27,770 nucleotides of DNA from DATMNI01 sp035570275 (GTDB taxonomy: Bacteria > Acidobacteriota > Terriglobia > Bryobacterales > Bryobacteraceae), in NCBI GenBank assembly GCA_035570275.1, contig DATMNI010000046.1, positions 1-27,770 of the forward strand, given 5' to 3'. The position numbers and the translations under genes are program-made. Below are positions 6,395 to 14,954 of this stretch, piece after piece; the stretch's first letter is position 1, and each line of letters starts with the position of its first letter. The notes beneath the pieces were generated by a model. That model searched no databases, had not been told where the DNA came from, and was given only the letters and a program-made list of their open reading frames with translations.

Positions 6395-7738
6395 ATGTCT
6401 AAGATAACCTCAGATTGGCAGAAGTCGAGCGTTTTGGAGTCGGTGTTCGACCAGCTCTCGGACGCTCTGGTGCTCTACGATCCCGAATTCCGCATCACCG
6501 GAGTAAACCGGTCCGCGGAGCGGCTCTTCGGCATTACCTCCGAGGAAATGTTGGGGCGGCACTGCCAGGAAGTCTTCAAGTGTTCCGTCTGCGAGCCCAA
6601 CTGCGGAATGCTGGTGGGGATAAACCAGGCCCCGTCCGCGCCCAACAGCACCGTCCGTCTGCATACCAATAACGGCATGGAACGGCTGGTGGTGATGCGC
6701 ACCAACCAGATGTTCGACGATACCGGGCAGCTCACCGGCGTGGTCGCCACCATCAAGGACATCACCGACGAGGCCGCCCCGCAGAAGCGCGCGGTCATCG
6801 CCGAATCCGCGTCCATGCGCGAGGTGATGAACTTCGTGCGCCGGGTAGCAGTCAGCGAAGCCACCACTATTCTGCTGGAAGGCGAAAACGGAACCGGCAA
6901 GGATCTGGTCGCCAAGACGCTGCACTACGAGAGCGCCCGCCAGGCCGAACCTTTCATAGCCATCAACTGCGCGGCGATTCCCGATTCGCTGCTGGAAAGC
7001 GAACTCTTCGGCTACGAAAAAGGCGCATTCACCGACGCCCGTTCGCAAAAGCGCGGCATCTTCGAACTGGCCGACAAGGGCACGCTGTTTCTGGACGAAA
7101 TCGGCGAGATTCCGCTCATGCTGCAGGCCAAGCTGCTGCGCGTTCTGGAAGACCAGACTTTCCGCCGCCTGGGGGGCCTGAAGGACATCCAGCTCGATCT
7201 GCGGGTGGTCGCCGCTACCAACAAGAACCTGCGCGAAGCCGTCAAGGAAGGCGCTTTCCGCCAGGATCTCTACTTCCGCCTCAACGTGATTCAGATCCTG
7301 ATTCCGCCGCTGCGGGACCGCGCCGACGACATCATCCCTCTAACCAAATTCTTCGTCGAGCATTACAACCGAAAGTTCAAGCGGCACATCGAAGGGGTTA
7401 CGGCCGCCGCGGAGAGTCTGCTGGCGACGCACGACTGGCCGGGCAACGTCCGTGAGTTGCGCAACGCCATCGAGCGCGCCATGATCCTGGAAGAGTCGGC
7501 GCTGATTACGCCGCCCAGTCTGCCGATTGCGATCTCACGCCCCGAAGCCGGCACGGTGCTGCCGGTCCCGGCGAGCGGCGGGATTCCAATTGACGGGCTT
7601 TCGCTGGAGGACAACGAGAAGAATCTGCTGTTCCGCGCCTTGGAAAAAACCAACGGCAACCAGACGCAGGCCGCCCGCCTGTTGCGCATCACCAGGGACA
7701 CGCTGCGCTACAAGATGAAGAAGTTCAATTTTCGGTAG
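6395..7738 (+). CDS. PAS-containing sigma-54-dependent transcriptional activator (NtrC family)
   Basis: The 447-residue product has a PAS domain (about 12-125), an AAA+ sigma-54 interaction domain (about 135-370) and a Fis-type helix-turn-helix (about 405-447, GNQTQAARLLRITRDTLRYK). The Walker A is GENGTGKD at 163-170 and Walker B is LFLDE at 231-235. The sigma-54-contacting loop reads GAFTDA (210-215) instead of GAFTGA. The PAS domain carries C57, C63, C66 and C70, which could bind a metal, an Fe-S cluster or haem, or act as thiol switches. There is no receiver domain, so the PAS is the likely sensor. The start at 6395 is chosen from the TATAAT box just upstream. The divergent cytochrome operon with its -24/-12 promoter is the obvious target. 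Confidence 0.93.
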   Translation: MSKITSDWQKSSVLESVFDQLSDALVLYDPEFRITGVNRSAERLFGITSEEMLGRHCQEVFKCSVCEPNCGMLVGINQAPSAPNSTVRLHTNNGMERLVVMRTNQMFDDTGQLTGVVATIKDITDEAAPQKRAVIAESASMREVMNFVRRVAVSEATTILLEGENGTGKDLVAKTLHYESARQAEPFIAINCAAIPDSLLESELFGYEKGAFTDARSQKRGIFELADKGTLFLDEIGEIPLMLQAKLLRVLEDQTFRRLGGLKDIQLDLRVVAATNKNLREAVKEGAFRQDLYFRLNVIQILIPPLRDRADDIIPLTKFFVEHYNRKFKRHIEGVTAAAESLLATHDWPGNVRELRNAIERAMILEESALITPPSLPIAISRPEAGTVLPVPASGGIPIDGLSLEDNEKNLLFRALEKTNGNQTQAARLLRITRDTLRYKMKKFNFR

Positions 7739-7945
7739 CTTGGCGCGGCGAATAGGTGAGGCTCTCGGGAGAAACGATGCAGGCCTCGCACTCTTAGTGG
7801 ATTTCATTCGGCCGGAGTCTGTAACCAATGCGGAGTGGGTCCTGGTGATGCACCCGCAGTTCGCTGAGGCGCTCAACCAGGCTGGTTGGGTCTGACCTCG
7901 GCAGCCCGCCAGCAGTAGAAACCTTGCGTTTTTATCGGGAGCCAT

Positions 7946-8494
7946 ATGCCGACCAAGGCGAAAGCAAGACCTTTTGAAGAGCTAGCTCTTGATCTCCTCA
8001 AGCAGGCGAAAGAAAAGCTCCGGACGAACAAGTCTTTCACTGCAACCGTGTTTCTGGTGTATCCGTTCCACGTCGAAATTCTCGAACTGAGCTTCCAGCG
8101 CCCCGAAGAGAAATACGCCAGTTTCGCGAATGTTATAGAGATGGCGGTGGGCACAAACGCAGACGCGATCATTTCGATCACGGACCAGCGTGTAAGAACC
8201 CTACCGTCAAAAACTGCCACGGAACAATTTCGGAAGCGATACCGTCAAGGAGATCTTGAGGCTGAGAAGGCTTCAGAAGTGTTGGGCATGATTGTTTCTC
8301 CTCGTGATGGTGCCGATTGGGGATTATCGGTCGCATACAAGCGCACCGACGATACAGGCAGCATCGTCTATGGGCGAGCTAAGTCAAATACACGGCCGCC
8401 CTATACGAACAATTTGATTCCAGAAAGCTGGAAGAAGGCAGCGGCGAAGGCTAAACCCGCCAAGCGGAAAGCGTCGCCATCCAGACGGAAGTGA
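7946..8494 (+). CDS. Hypothetical protein, 182 residues
   Basis: A GGGAG a few bases before the ATG supports this start. The product has no signal peptide or membrane helix. It has a mixed alpha/beta body (for example TATVFLVYPFHVEILELSFQ and NADAIISITDQRV) and a lysine/alanine-rich basic tail in its last 25 residues. The tail could bind nucleic acid or be a flexible linker. I do not recognise the family. Its base composition is lower in GC than the flanking genes, and it sits alone between the sigma-54 activator and the convergent TonB receptor, so recent acquisition is possible. Confidence 0.65.
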   Translation: MPTKAKARPFEELALDLLKQAKEKLRTNKSFTATVFLVYPFHVEILELSFQRPEEKYASFANVIEMAVGTNADAIISITDQRVRTLPSKTATEQFRKRYRQGDLEAEKASEVLGMIVSPRDGADWGLSVAYKRTDDTGSIVYGRAKSNTRPPYTNNLIPESWKKAAAKAKPAKRKASPSRRK

Positions 8495-8677
8495 TCCGTC
8501 GCATGCGGCGCAACAGTACTATCATGTCGTTGGTTGACGCCCAGTTGGTAAGAGTGAACCCCGCCCCGATCTGGGAAGTTGGAACCAATGCCGCCCGCGA
8601 CTTGGATCGCGTGAGGCGAGATCACTCCGGCAACAGAACTACTCCGACGGAGATGCCCCGACCTGCCGTCCGCGAAG

Positions 8678-8701
8678 AACACAGCCAGGAAGGGCTGTGT
8701 T
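8678..8701 (-). terminator. Perfect 9-bp hairpin at the end of the TonB receptor gene
   Basis: AACACAGCC (8678-8686) and GGCTGTGTT (8693-8701) pair perfectly around a six-base loop. The hairpin overlaps the receptor's TAA stop (8700-8702). No T-run follows on either strand, so it is at best an atypical terminator or a 3'-end stabiliser between convergent genes. Confidence 0.5.
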
Positions 8702-11700
8702 ACCACGAAAACCGCGACCCCAACTGAAACGCCCGCGGGCCGCCGGTGCCGAAGATGTTGCTGGTGCGGGCGCTGGGGTGCCCGAAATCGGGTGCCAGCA
8801 GGTTGTCCACATAACCGGTCAGATTGGCGATGTTCAACAGGTTGAAAGCCTCGCCGAAGATCTGCCATTCCAGCCGCTCCTTGAAGTGGAAGCTCTTCGT
8901 CACGCGCACATCCTGCGAATTGAAATTCCGGCCCAGGTCGAAGTGCTGCGGCAGGGTGACGAAGGGAAAAATCTGCGCGGGGTTGGGAGCGGGCTTGCCG
9001 GCGTATGTCTGGTTGTATAGGTTCACCAGCCGCACCAGGTCCTGCCGGCCGAGCCCGAAGTTGAACTGGTTGGTGCCGGAGCCGGGCAGCAGAAACTGGT
9101 CGATACCGGTGCCGTAAAAATCGGTTCCGGTGATGATGGGCTGGAACGGGACGCGGCTGCTGAAGCTGGAGATGAAGCCGATCTGCAACGACCACGGCAG
9201 GTCGACAATGGCGGAGGCGTTGAGAATATGGCGCGCCGACGATGGGCCGACGTTCTGCATCCAGTTGTTGAGATTCGAAATGGGTGTGTCCAATTGCGAG
9301 GCGCCGTAGATATCCTGCTGGTCCTGCAAGGCGTAGGCGATCTGCGCCTGGAAATGGCCGCTGAACCGCTTGTCGGCGTGCACCAGCAGCCCCTTGTAGG
9401 TAGACCGGCCGCCGGCGATGCTGGCCTGGATGGGGCCGTTTGAGCAGTTGACCAGGGGCAGTGTCTGATTGGCGGCGGTGCACGCGGGAATCACGGGGCC
9501 GGCTACCGAATAGAAGTGGTTCAAGTCGACGCCGCGCAGCATTTCGTGGATAAAGTGGCGGTAGACCAGGTCGGCGGAGATGGCGAAATCGGACCGGACC
9601 TGGCGCTGCAGGCCGAGACTCAAATGCTGCGCCTGCGCGGGCACGAAATCGCGCACAAAAAGATCGGTGGCGGTCTTGAAGACGTCGATATTGCGCACCG
9701 AAAGGTCGGTATTGCTGGCATTCACGTGCAGTTCCTGGGTGGCCGCCGCGCGGATCACCGGCAGCAGGGCGGAAAGCAGCGCGCCCGAGAACAGCGTGGG
9801 CACGCGCAAGTCCAGTGGCGTGCCGGCGGGCAGCCCGGGCAGGCCGATCGGGTTGGGCACGATGGAACCAGGCAGTGGAAGGAACCCCGTGCCCAGCGGG
9901 CCCAGATAGGCGCGCTCGACGAGGCGGCTTTCGATGTTCAACGTATCGTAATAGATGCCGCCGCCGCAGCGGACCACGGTCTTGTTGCCGGGGAGCGACC
10001 AGGCGAAGCCCAGCGCCGGGCTAAAGCGCAGCGGCGCGTGCTTTTCGGAACCCAGGCCGCCGGCGCCGAAGATCGGGGTCAGGTACTGGGGCTTGGTCAG
10101 GTCGTGATTGAGCGCGTTGCTCTCGTAGGACCAGGCCAGCCCGAAGTTCAGCGTCAGGCGCGGGCGCAGCCGCCACGTGTCCTGCCAGTAGAGGTGGATC
10201 AGGTTATCGTGATCGGCGTTGGAGCGCTGAAATGCCGGCGGCTGGTTGACGTCGCCGATGCCGAAGGTGAACGTCTGCAGCGGCAGGCTCATCACGTCGC
10301 CCAGGTTGGTGTAAGTGGCGGGCAAAATGGCGGAGACCTGCGGCGCGAGTTGGCGGACTTCCGCGGGCGAAAACAGCGTGATGCCGGCGGGGACGTAAAG
10401 CGAGTAGGTCCCCGTTCCCTTCAGGTGTTCCCATTCGCCGCCGAACTTGATGCGGTGGCTGGCGCGCTGCCAGGTGACGTTGTCGGCGAAGATGTGGCGG
10501 CGCACCAGGCGGCTCTGCGGCGAATTGGTCTGGTTGCCGAAGATCACCCCGGCGCCCTCCACCGTCACATGCGGGCCCCCCAGGCCGAGGCAGCCGGGGC
10601 AGATGTCCGCGGTGGGCGGAGCGTTCTGGTTGGACCAGAAAGTGGTGGAGCAGCGAAACTCGTTCACCAGGGCGGGGCGGAGGCTGCTGATCAGCGAGAA
10701 GACTCCGGAATCGGCCCAGTTGACGTTGGTCTCCCAGGCCGAAGGAAGCGAGTTGGCCTCGCGCGGCGCGAAGCTGTTGTTGCCATCGTGGGAGTAGCGG
10801 ACGAACGCGGTGTGGCGGCTGGAGAGGCGGTAGTCCAGGCGGGCATCGGCCAGGTTGTCGTGGCGCGGGCTGGAGGTTACGCGGGCCAGGCTGGCGAGGG
10901 CCGGGTCGCTGGGCACGGCTGTGAAGACGCCGCGCTGGTTGTTGTGTTCGTAGCTGGCGAAGAAGAAAAGCCGGTCTTTGACCACCGGACCGCCCACGTA
11001 CAGGCCGGTTTGGCGGCGCGCGAAGAAGGGGTCGGGCGCCAACGGGTCGCGCTGGAGCCCGGGGTAGGCGGACATGTGATGGTCGCGGAAAAAGAAGAAG
11101 CCGCTGCCGTGAAACCGATTGCTGCCGGTTCGCGTGACGATGTTGATGGCCCCGCCGGCGGCGATTCCGGTGGAGAGATCGAAGTTCACCGAGCTGATCT
11201 GAAACTCCTGGACGATTTCCTGCGAGAAATTCTGCTGGGTGCCGCCATCGACGGCGTCGTTGATGCGGGCGCCATCCACGGCGATGCGGGTGAAGTCGGG
11301 GTTGTTGCCCAGCACGGAGACATCCTGGGCGCGGTTGTAATCGCCCTGGTAGTTGGCCGAGATCACCACGCCGGGGGCCAGGAAGGCCAGTTGCAAAAAG
11401 CTGCGGCCGTTGAGGGGCAACTGCTGGATCTGCTGGCGGGTCACCACCTGGTCGATGGCGTGGCGCTCGAACTCCAATTGGGGAGGCGCGCTGTCCACGG
11501 TGACGGTGTCTTTCTGGTCGCCGGTCTCAAAGTGGAGATCGACGGTGGTGACGGCGCCGGTAACGACCAGCGTGTGGATCGCCAGGGCTCGAAAACCGGG
11601 GGCTTCGGCGCGCATTTCGTAGGCGCCCGCGGCCAGCGAGGCCACGCTGTATTGGCCGTTCTGGTTGGTCTTGAGGCGCCGGGCGAAGGCGGTGTCCGCA

Positions 11701-11891
11701 TTCCTGACGGTGACGGAAGCGTTGGGGACAAAGGCGCCCGAGGGGTCATACGCGGCGCCGGCGATTTCGCCAGTCGGCGCCTGGGCGTGGGCCGTGGCCA
11801 GGATGCCCGCGAGGATGCCGGCAGCCAGGCATGCGCGAAAAACGTGGCGGGCGGGTGGCCTCCTTCTTGGCAAAACATACGCAGAATGCAC
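8700..11891 (-). CDS. TonB-dependent outer-membrane receptor with carboxypeptidase-regulatory-like N-domain
   Basis: From the GTG at 11891 the product is 1063 residues. It has a signal peptide cleaved near A36 (ATAHA/QAPTG). A CarboxypepD_reg/Cna-B-like beta-sandwich follows (about 38-120; GEIAGAAYDPSGAFVPNASV). The plug domain contains QQIQQLPLNGRSFLQLAFLAPG and NIVTRTGSNRFHGSGF. A long beta-barrel ends in a C-terminal aromatic (RFSW), as outer-membrane proteins do. Such Oar-like receptors are abundant in Solibacter and import large substrates, probably oligosaccharides or peptides, with TonB energy. The substrate cannot be told from sequence. The frame runs on to 12059, but AGGAGG six bases before the GTG and the signal peptide both favour 11891. 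An 838-residue frame on the opposite strand is a shadow. Confidence 0.92.
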   Translation of the reverse strand: MHSAYVLPRRRPPARHVFRACLAAGILAGILATAHAQAPTGEIAGAAYDPSGAFVPNASVTVRNADTAFARRLKTNQNGQYSVASLAAGAYEMRAEAPGFRALAIHTLVVTGAVTTVDLHFETGDQKDTVTVDSAPPQLEFERHAIDQVVTRQQIQQLPLNGRSFLQLAFLAPGVVISANYQGDYNRAQDVSVLGNNPDFTRIAVDGARINDAVDGGTQQNFSQEIVQEFQISSVNFDLSTGIAAGGAINIVTRTGSNRFHGSGFFFFRDHHMSAYPGLQRDPLAPDPFFARRQTGLYVGGPVVKDRLFFFASYEHNNQRGVFTAVPSDPALASLARVTSSPRHDNLADARLDYRLSSRHTAFVRYSHDGNNSFAPREANSLPSAWETNVNWADSGVFSLISSLRPALVNEFRCSTTFWSNQNAPPTADICPGCLGLGGPHVTVEGAGVIFGNQTNSPQSRLVRRHIFADNVTWQRASHRIKFGGEWEHLKGTGTYSLYVPAGITLFSPAEVRQLAPQVSAILPATYTNLGDVMSLPLQTFTFGIGDVNQPPAFQRSNADHDNLIHLYWQDTWRLRPRLTLNFGLAWSYESNALNHDLTKPQYLTPIFGAGGLGSEKHAPLRFSPALGFAWSLPGNKTVVRCGGGIYYDTLNIESRLVERAYLGPLGTGFLPLPGSIVPNPIGLPGLPAGTPLDLRVPTLFSGALLSALLPVIRAAATQELHVNASNTDLSVRNIDVFKTATDLFVRDFVPAQAQHLSLGLQRQVRSDFAISADLVYRHFIHEMLRGVDLNHFYSVAGPVIPACTAANQTLPLVNCSNGPIQASIAGGRSTYKGLLVHADKRFSGHFQAQIAYALQDQQDIYGASQLDTPISNLNNWMQNVGPSSARHILNASAIVDLPWSLQIGFISSFSSRVPFQPIITGTDFYGTGIDQFLLPGSGTNQFNFGLGRQDLVRLVNLYNQTYAGKPAPNPAQIFPFVTLPQHFDLGRNFNSQDVRVTKSFHFKERLEWQIFGEAFNLLNIANLTGYVDNLLAPDFGHPSARTSNIFGTGGPRAFQLGSRFSW

Positions 11892-12233
11892 CAGTACCCT
11901 CCTGCTCAATTCTCGCCGATTTGGCCGATAAGAAGCATAGACGCGGGACAAGCCAACAGATCGGAGGGCTTCCGGTACTCCTGCGATCCAGCGAGCGGGG
12001 TCAAACCCGCCCGCGTCCAAAACGAGAGATAGCCAAGGGTTGCGTCCTTGAAATCCCAAGGAGAGGGTGACGAGGCACCCCTACGCGTCTTTGACCGCGC
12101 TCAGCGCCTGCGCCATGGTGTGGCAGGTCGCGATGAGCCGGGCGCTTCGTCGCGCGGCCGGTTAGTTCCCAACGTTGACCCGGGATGGCAAAGTCGGACA
12201 AAAGGGAAGCGCTTGAGCGGGGAATTGCCGGCG
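11892..12233. other. 342-bp intergenic region upstream of the TonB receptor gene
   Basis: This lies between ridA and the receptor, both on the minus strand. The only useful signal is the receptor's ribosome site (AGGAGG, near 11898-11903). A weak TTGGCT/TCTTAT pair with a 17-base spacer, read on the minus strand about 45-75 bases before the start codon, might be a promoter. No convincing gene or repeat was seen. Confidence 0.4.
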
Positions 12234-12596
12234 CTACCGCGGCTTATACGCGACGGCGTCAATCTCGATCCTGATGTTGGGGATCATGAAGCCGGCCACT
12301 ACCGTGGTGCGGGCGGGCTTATCATTGCCGAAGAAGGTGGCATAGACTTCGTTCATGGCGGCGAAATCGCCGGCGTCCACCAGGAAGACGCCGCACTTCA
12401 CTACGTCGGCCATGGTGGCGCCCGAAGCCGCCAGCAGTTTCTGGATGTTGGCCAGCACCTGGCGGGTTTCGTGGGCGATGTCGCCGGGCTCGGGGGGCAC
12501 CTGGCCGGAGACATAGATGAAATCGCCTGCGCGGATGGCGGGAGAGTACGGGCCGCGCGGGGCTGGGGCGCCGGGAACATTCATGCGTTCGATCAT
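12234..12596 (-). CDS. ridA: RidA/YjgF family enamine/imine deaminase
   Basis: This 120-residue protein is full length for the Rid family. Typical features are GPYSPAIRAGDFIYVSGQVP, the helix with NIQKLLAASGATMADVVK, and the active-site arginine in PARTTV (R96) with a glutamate in RIEIDAVA (E111). RidA hydrolyses reactive enamines and imines released by PLP enzymes and so limits 2-aminoacrylate damage. It starts 5 bases after the trxB stop, so the two form a transcription unit. A second in-frame ATG 12 bases downstream is a possible alternative start. Whether this copy is the archetypal RidA or a divergent Rid subgroup would need a tree. Confidence 0.9.
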   Translation of the reverse strand: MIERMNVPGAPAPRGPYSPAIRAGDFIYVSGQVPPEPGDIAHETRQVLANIQKLLAASGATMADVVKCGVFLVDAGDFAAMNEVYATFFGNDKPARTTVVAGFMIPNIRIEIDAVAYKPR

Positions 12597-12601
12597 CGGG
12601 T

Positions 12602-13525
12602 TCAGTGTCCTTCCGCTTCCAGGAAGCGCTCCACTTCAATGGCCGCCATGCAGCCGGCGCCGGCGGCGGTTACGGCCTGGCGGTAGGTCCGGTCCTGCAC
12701 GTCGCCCGCATGGAAGACGCCGGCGACATTGGTGCGGGCGCCGCCTTTGGAAATGATGTAGCCGTCGGCGTCGGTTTCAATCTGGCCCTTGAAGACCTTG
12801 GTGTTGGGGATATGGCCGATGGCGAGGAAAAAGCCATCCACCTCTTGATCCCAGGCTTCATTGGTCTTGAGGTTGCGCAGACGCACGCTGGTGACGATGT
12901 TCTTGGCAACGTCGTGAACCTCGTCGACCACGGTGTTGAGCTGGAACTTGATCTTGGGGTTGTGGCGCGCGCGGTCCAGCATGATTTTGGAAGCGCGGAA
13001 TTCCTCGCGGCGATGTACCAGGGTGACTTCGCTGCCGAAGCGCGACAGGAAATTGGCCTCCTCCATGGCGGAATCTCCGCCGCCGATCACTATGATCTTC
13101 TTGCCGCGATAGAAGAAGCCGTCGCAAGTGGCGCAGGAGCTCACGCCGTGGCCGATCAGCTTCTGCTCGGAGGGCAGCCCCAGCCAGCGCGCGGAAGCGC
13201 CGGAAGCCACGATCACGGTGCGGGCTTCCATCCATTCGCCTTCGATATTCAGACGGAAGGGGCGGGTGGAAAAATCGGTATCGATCACCGAGCCGTGCAC
13301 AAACTCGGCGCCGAAATTCTGCGCCTGCAGCTTCATGTTTTCCACCAGGTCGGGGCCGTTGATGCCCTCCGGGAACCCTGGGAAATTCTCCACCAGGGTG
13401 GTAAGAGAGAGTTGGCCGCCGGCTTCGTGCCCGGCGATCACCAGAGGTTTCAAGTTGGCGCGGGCGGCGTAAATGGCGGCGGTGTTTCCGGCACAACCGG
13501 AGCCGATGATCACTACATCTCGCAT
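12602..13525 (-). CDS. trxB: Thioredoxin-disulfide reductase
   Basis: The 307-residue product is the usual low-molecular-weight reductase size. The N-terminal FAD site reads GSGCAGN (8-14), with cysteine where most homologues have proline. The redox pair is CATC at 131-134, the NADPH-binding motif is GGGDSAMEEA (148-157), and the C-terminal FAD motif is FHAGDVQD. It moves electrons from NADPH through FAD to thioredoxin in the cytoplasm. ridA follows 5 bases after its stop. The start codon lacks a clear Shine-Dalgarno sequence. A heptanucleotide array ends about 43 bases upstream of the ATG, within the likely promoter region. Confidence 0.95.
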   Translation of the reverse strand: MRDVVIIGSGCAGNTAAIYAARANLKPLVIAGHEAGGQLSLTTLVENFPGFPEGINGPDLVENMKLQAQNFGAEFVHGSVIDTDFSTRPFRLNIEGEWMEARTVIVASGASARWLGLPSEQKLIGHGVSSCATCDGFFYRGKKIIVIGGGDSAMEEANFLSRFGSEVTLVHRREEFRASKIMLDRARHNPKIKFQLNTVVDEVHDVAKNIVTSVRLRNLKTNEAWDQEVDGFFLAIGHIPNTKVFKGQIETDADGYIISKGGARTNVAGVFHAGDVQDRTYRQAVTAAGAGCMAAIEVERFLEAEGH

Positions 13526-13568
13526 GGGTTTGTGGGTTAAAGCTCAGGTTAGCACAAGGGGCATGAAC

Positions 13569-13652
13569 GGATGCCGGATGCCGGTGGCCGGATGCCGGTG
13601 GCCGGATGCCGGTGGCCGGATGCCGGTGGCCGGATGCCGGTGGCCGGATGCC
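13569..13652. repeat. Heptanucleotide tandem array upstream of trxB (12 units)
   Basis: Twelve contiguous 7-bp units are mostly a strict alternation of GGATGCC and GGTGGCC, after two initial GGATGCC. The next seven bases (GGTGAGG) look like a decayed unit. Every junction makes a CCGG. The array lies between trxB (start 13525) and the TPR gene ending at 13693, both on the minus strand. Its units are the same two that form the array at 3628-3697. Confidence 0.95.
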
Positions 13653-13692
13653 GGTGAGGAAGGCGGCGCGGTCGCGACCCGGAGGGTCACGG

Positions 13693-14883
13693 CTACTTGG
13701 CCAACTCCGCTTGCAACTGCCGGTAGGCGGCCTCCTCGTAGGTGGTCTTCAACCGGGGCCGCGGTTCGGCCCTGGGGTCTCCGGGGCGCGGGCCTTCGCG
13801 TTTCAAGGCGCGGCCCAACATCGTGGTGGCCTCCGCGTCGCTGGGGTCGCGCGCCACGGCGGCGCGCAGGCTCTCCACGGCCGCGGCGTATTGGCCCGCA
13901 CGCCACATGACATAGCCGAGGTTGAAGTGGTAATCCGGGTCGGCGCTGTCGCCTTCCAGCGCTTTCTGGAAGCTGGCGGCCGCGGCCGCGTTGTCGTTGC
14001 GCTGGGCCTGCACCACTCCCAGGTCGTTGAAGACTTCGTTCAGCGGCATGGCCGCCGCGACCAACTGGAAGCACTCCTCGGCGCCTTTGAATTCGCCGTC
14101 GTGGAAGCGGCACAGCCCAAGGTAATACTGCGCCTCCAGGTAGTGCGGATCCCAGCTCAGGACTCGCTCGAACCAACCAGAGGCTACTTTGTAATCCTTC
14201 TTGCCCCAATAGGTCTTGCCGAGTCGAAAGCAGGGTTGGGAGTAGTGCGGGTCCAGGCGCGCGGCTTGGGTGAAGAAACGGTGGCGCTGCTCGGGCGATG
14301 TAGACAGAAGCCCTCGCACATAACTCTCCACCGCGTCCAACCGCACGGCGGGCCGGGCTTTGAGGAATTCCGGCTCGGATGGCGCGGTCTTGGGGCTCAC
14401 CGTTTGCAAAACCCGCCAGCCCAGATGCACCTGCAACGCGCCCAGATCTTCGACGGCGCCCAATTCGCCCAATTCGCCGCTTTGCTCGGTCCGTTTGAGA
14501 TCCAGGATGCGCGCGGTGATGCGCAACGAGCCTTTGGATTGCGAATTGCCTGCGCCCTCTGCCTCCCGCTCAGAGGGCAGCAACTCGTACCATCCGTAGA
14601 CGACCTTGGAGGCGTCCAGAGAGTCGCCGATCTTGATGATGGAAGCATGGGTGAGCTCGGCCCCGGGCCGCAGCGACATCCGGCGATAGGCCTCCAGCCG
14701 GTCTTCGCGATCGAGCACGAGCAGTCCCTGCGATGCCAGTGAATCGCCTATGGATTCCGCAATGCTTTCGCCCACCCAATCCAGATTCGCGGTCTTGGAG
14801 TGATTGAAAAACGGAAGCACCAGAGCCGTTTCGGCGCGAAGGGACGTACACACGAGGATTGCGAGAGCCAGGAACTTCACCAT
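13693..14883 (-). CDS. Exported TPR protein with an N-terminal FlgO/TolB-N-like domain
   Basis: The 396-residue protein begins with a signal peptide (MVKFLALAILVCTSLRA, cleavage near 17). An N-terminal domain (about 18-170) reads ALVLPFFNHSK, WVGESIAESIGDSLASQG and VLDREDRLEAYRRM. This pattern is seen in FlgO-like and TolB-N-like domains that precede TPRs. Tetratricopeptide repeats run from about 195 to 365 (for example FNDLGVVQAQRNDNAAAAASFQKAL and YHFNLGYVMWRAGQYAAAVESL). It probably acts as a periplasmic scaffold, with partners unknown. GGAAG five bases before the ATG supports the start. It is divergent from the BACON-like protein gene and lies upstream of trxB in the same direction, with the heptamer array between them. 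Confidence 0.75.
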   Translation of the reverse strand: MVKFLALAILVCTSLRAETALVLPFFNHSKTANLDWVGESIAESIGDSLASQGLLVLDREDRLEAYRRMSLRPGAELTHASIIKIGDSLDASKVVYGWYELLPSEREAEGAGNSQSKGSLRITARILDLKRTEQSGELGELGAVEDLGALQVHLGWRVLQTVSPKTAPSEPEFLKARPAVRLDAVESYVRGLLSTSPEQRHRFFTQAARLDPHYSQPCFRLGKTYWGKKDYKVASGWFERVLSWDPHYLEAQYYLGLCRFHDGEFKGAEECFQLVAAAMPLNEVFNDLGVVQAQRNDNAAAAASFQKALEGDSADPDYHFNLGYVMWRAGQYAAAVESLRAAVARDPSDAEATTMLGRALKREGPRPGDPRAEPRPRLKTTYEEAAYRQLQAELAK

Positions 14884-14954
14884 GAAACTTCCAGTTTAGC
14901 CTGCATGCTGGGAAGGTGGGACGGGCCTCCAGGCCGGCCCGGCTCATTGTGGGC

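Noticed and set aside
7798..7896. Short GTG-initiated frame (about 32 residues) between the activator and the 182-residue gene
   Set aside because: It has no ribosome site and no recognisable domain. It may be a gene remnant, but nothing supports it.
8491..8727. 78-residue frame on the plus strand after the 182-residue gene
   Set aside because: It runs into the 3' end of the TonB receptor gene on the other strand, shows no motif and lacks a ribosome site.
9516..12032. 838-residue open frame on the plus strand opposite the TonB receptor
   Set aside because: The receptor strand has a signal peptide, ordered domains and a C-terminal aromatic. The opposite frame shows no recognisable domain and is a by-product of high GC codon use.
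12001..12201. 66-residue minus-strand frame upstream of the TonB receptor
   Set aside because: It is arginine/proline-rich with no motif and no ribosome site, typical of non-coding GC-rich DNA.
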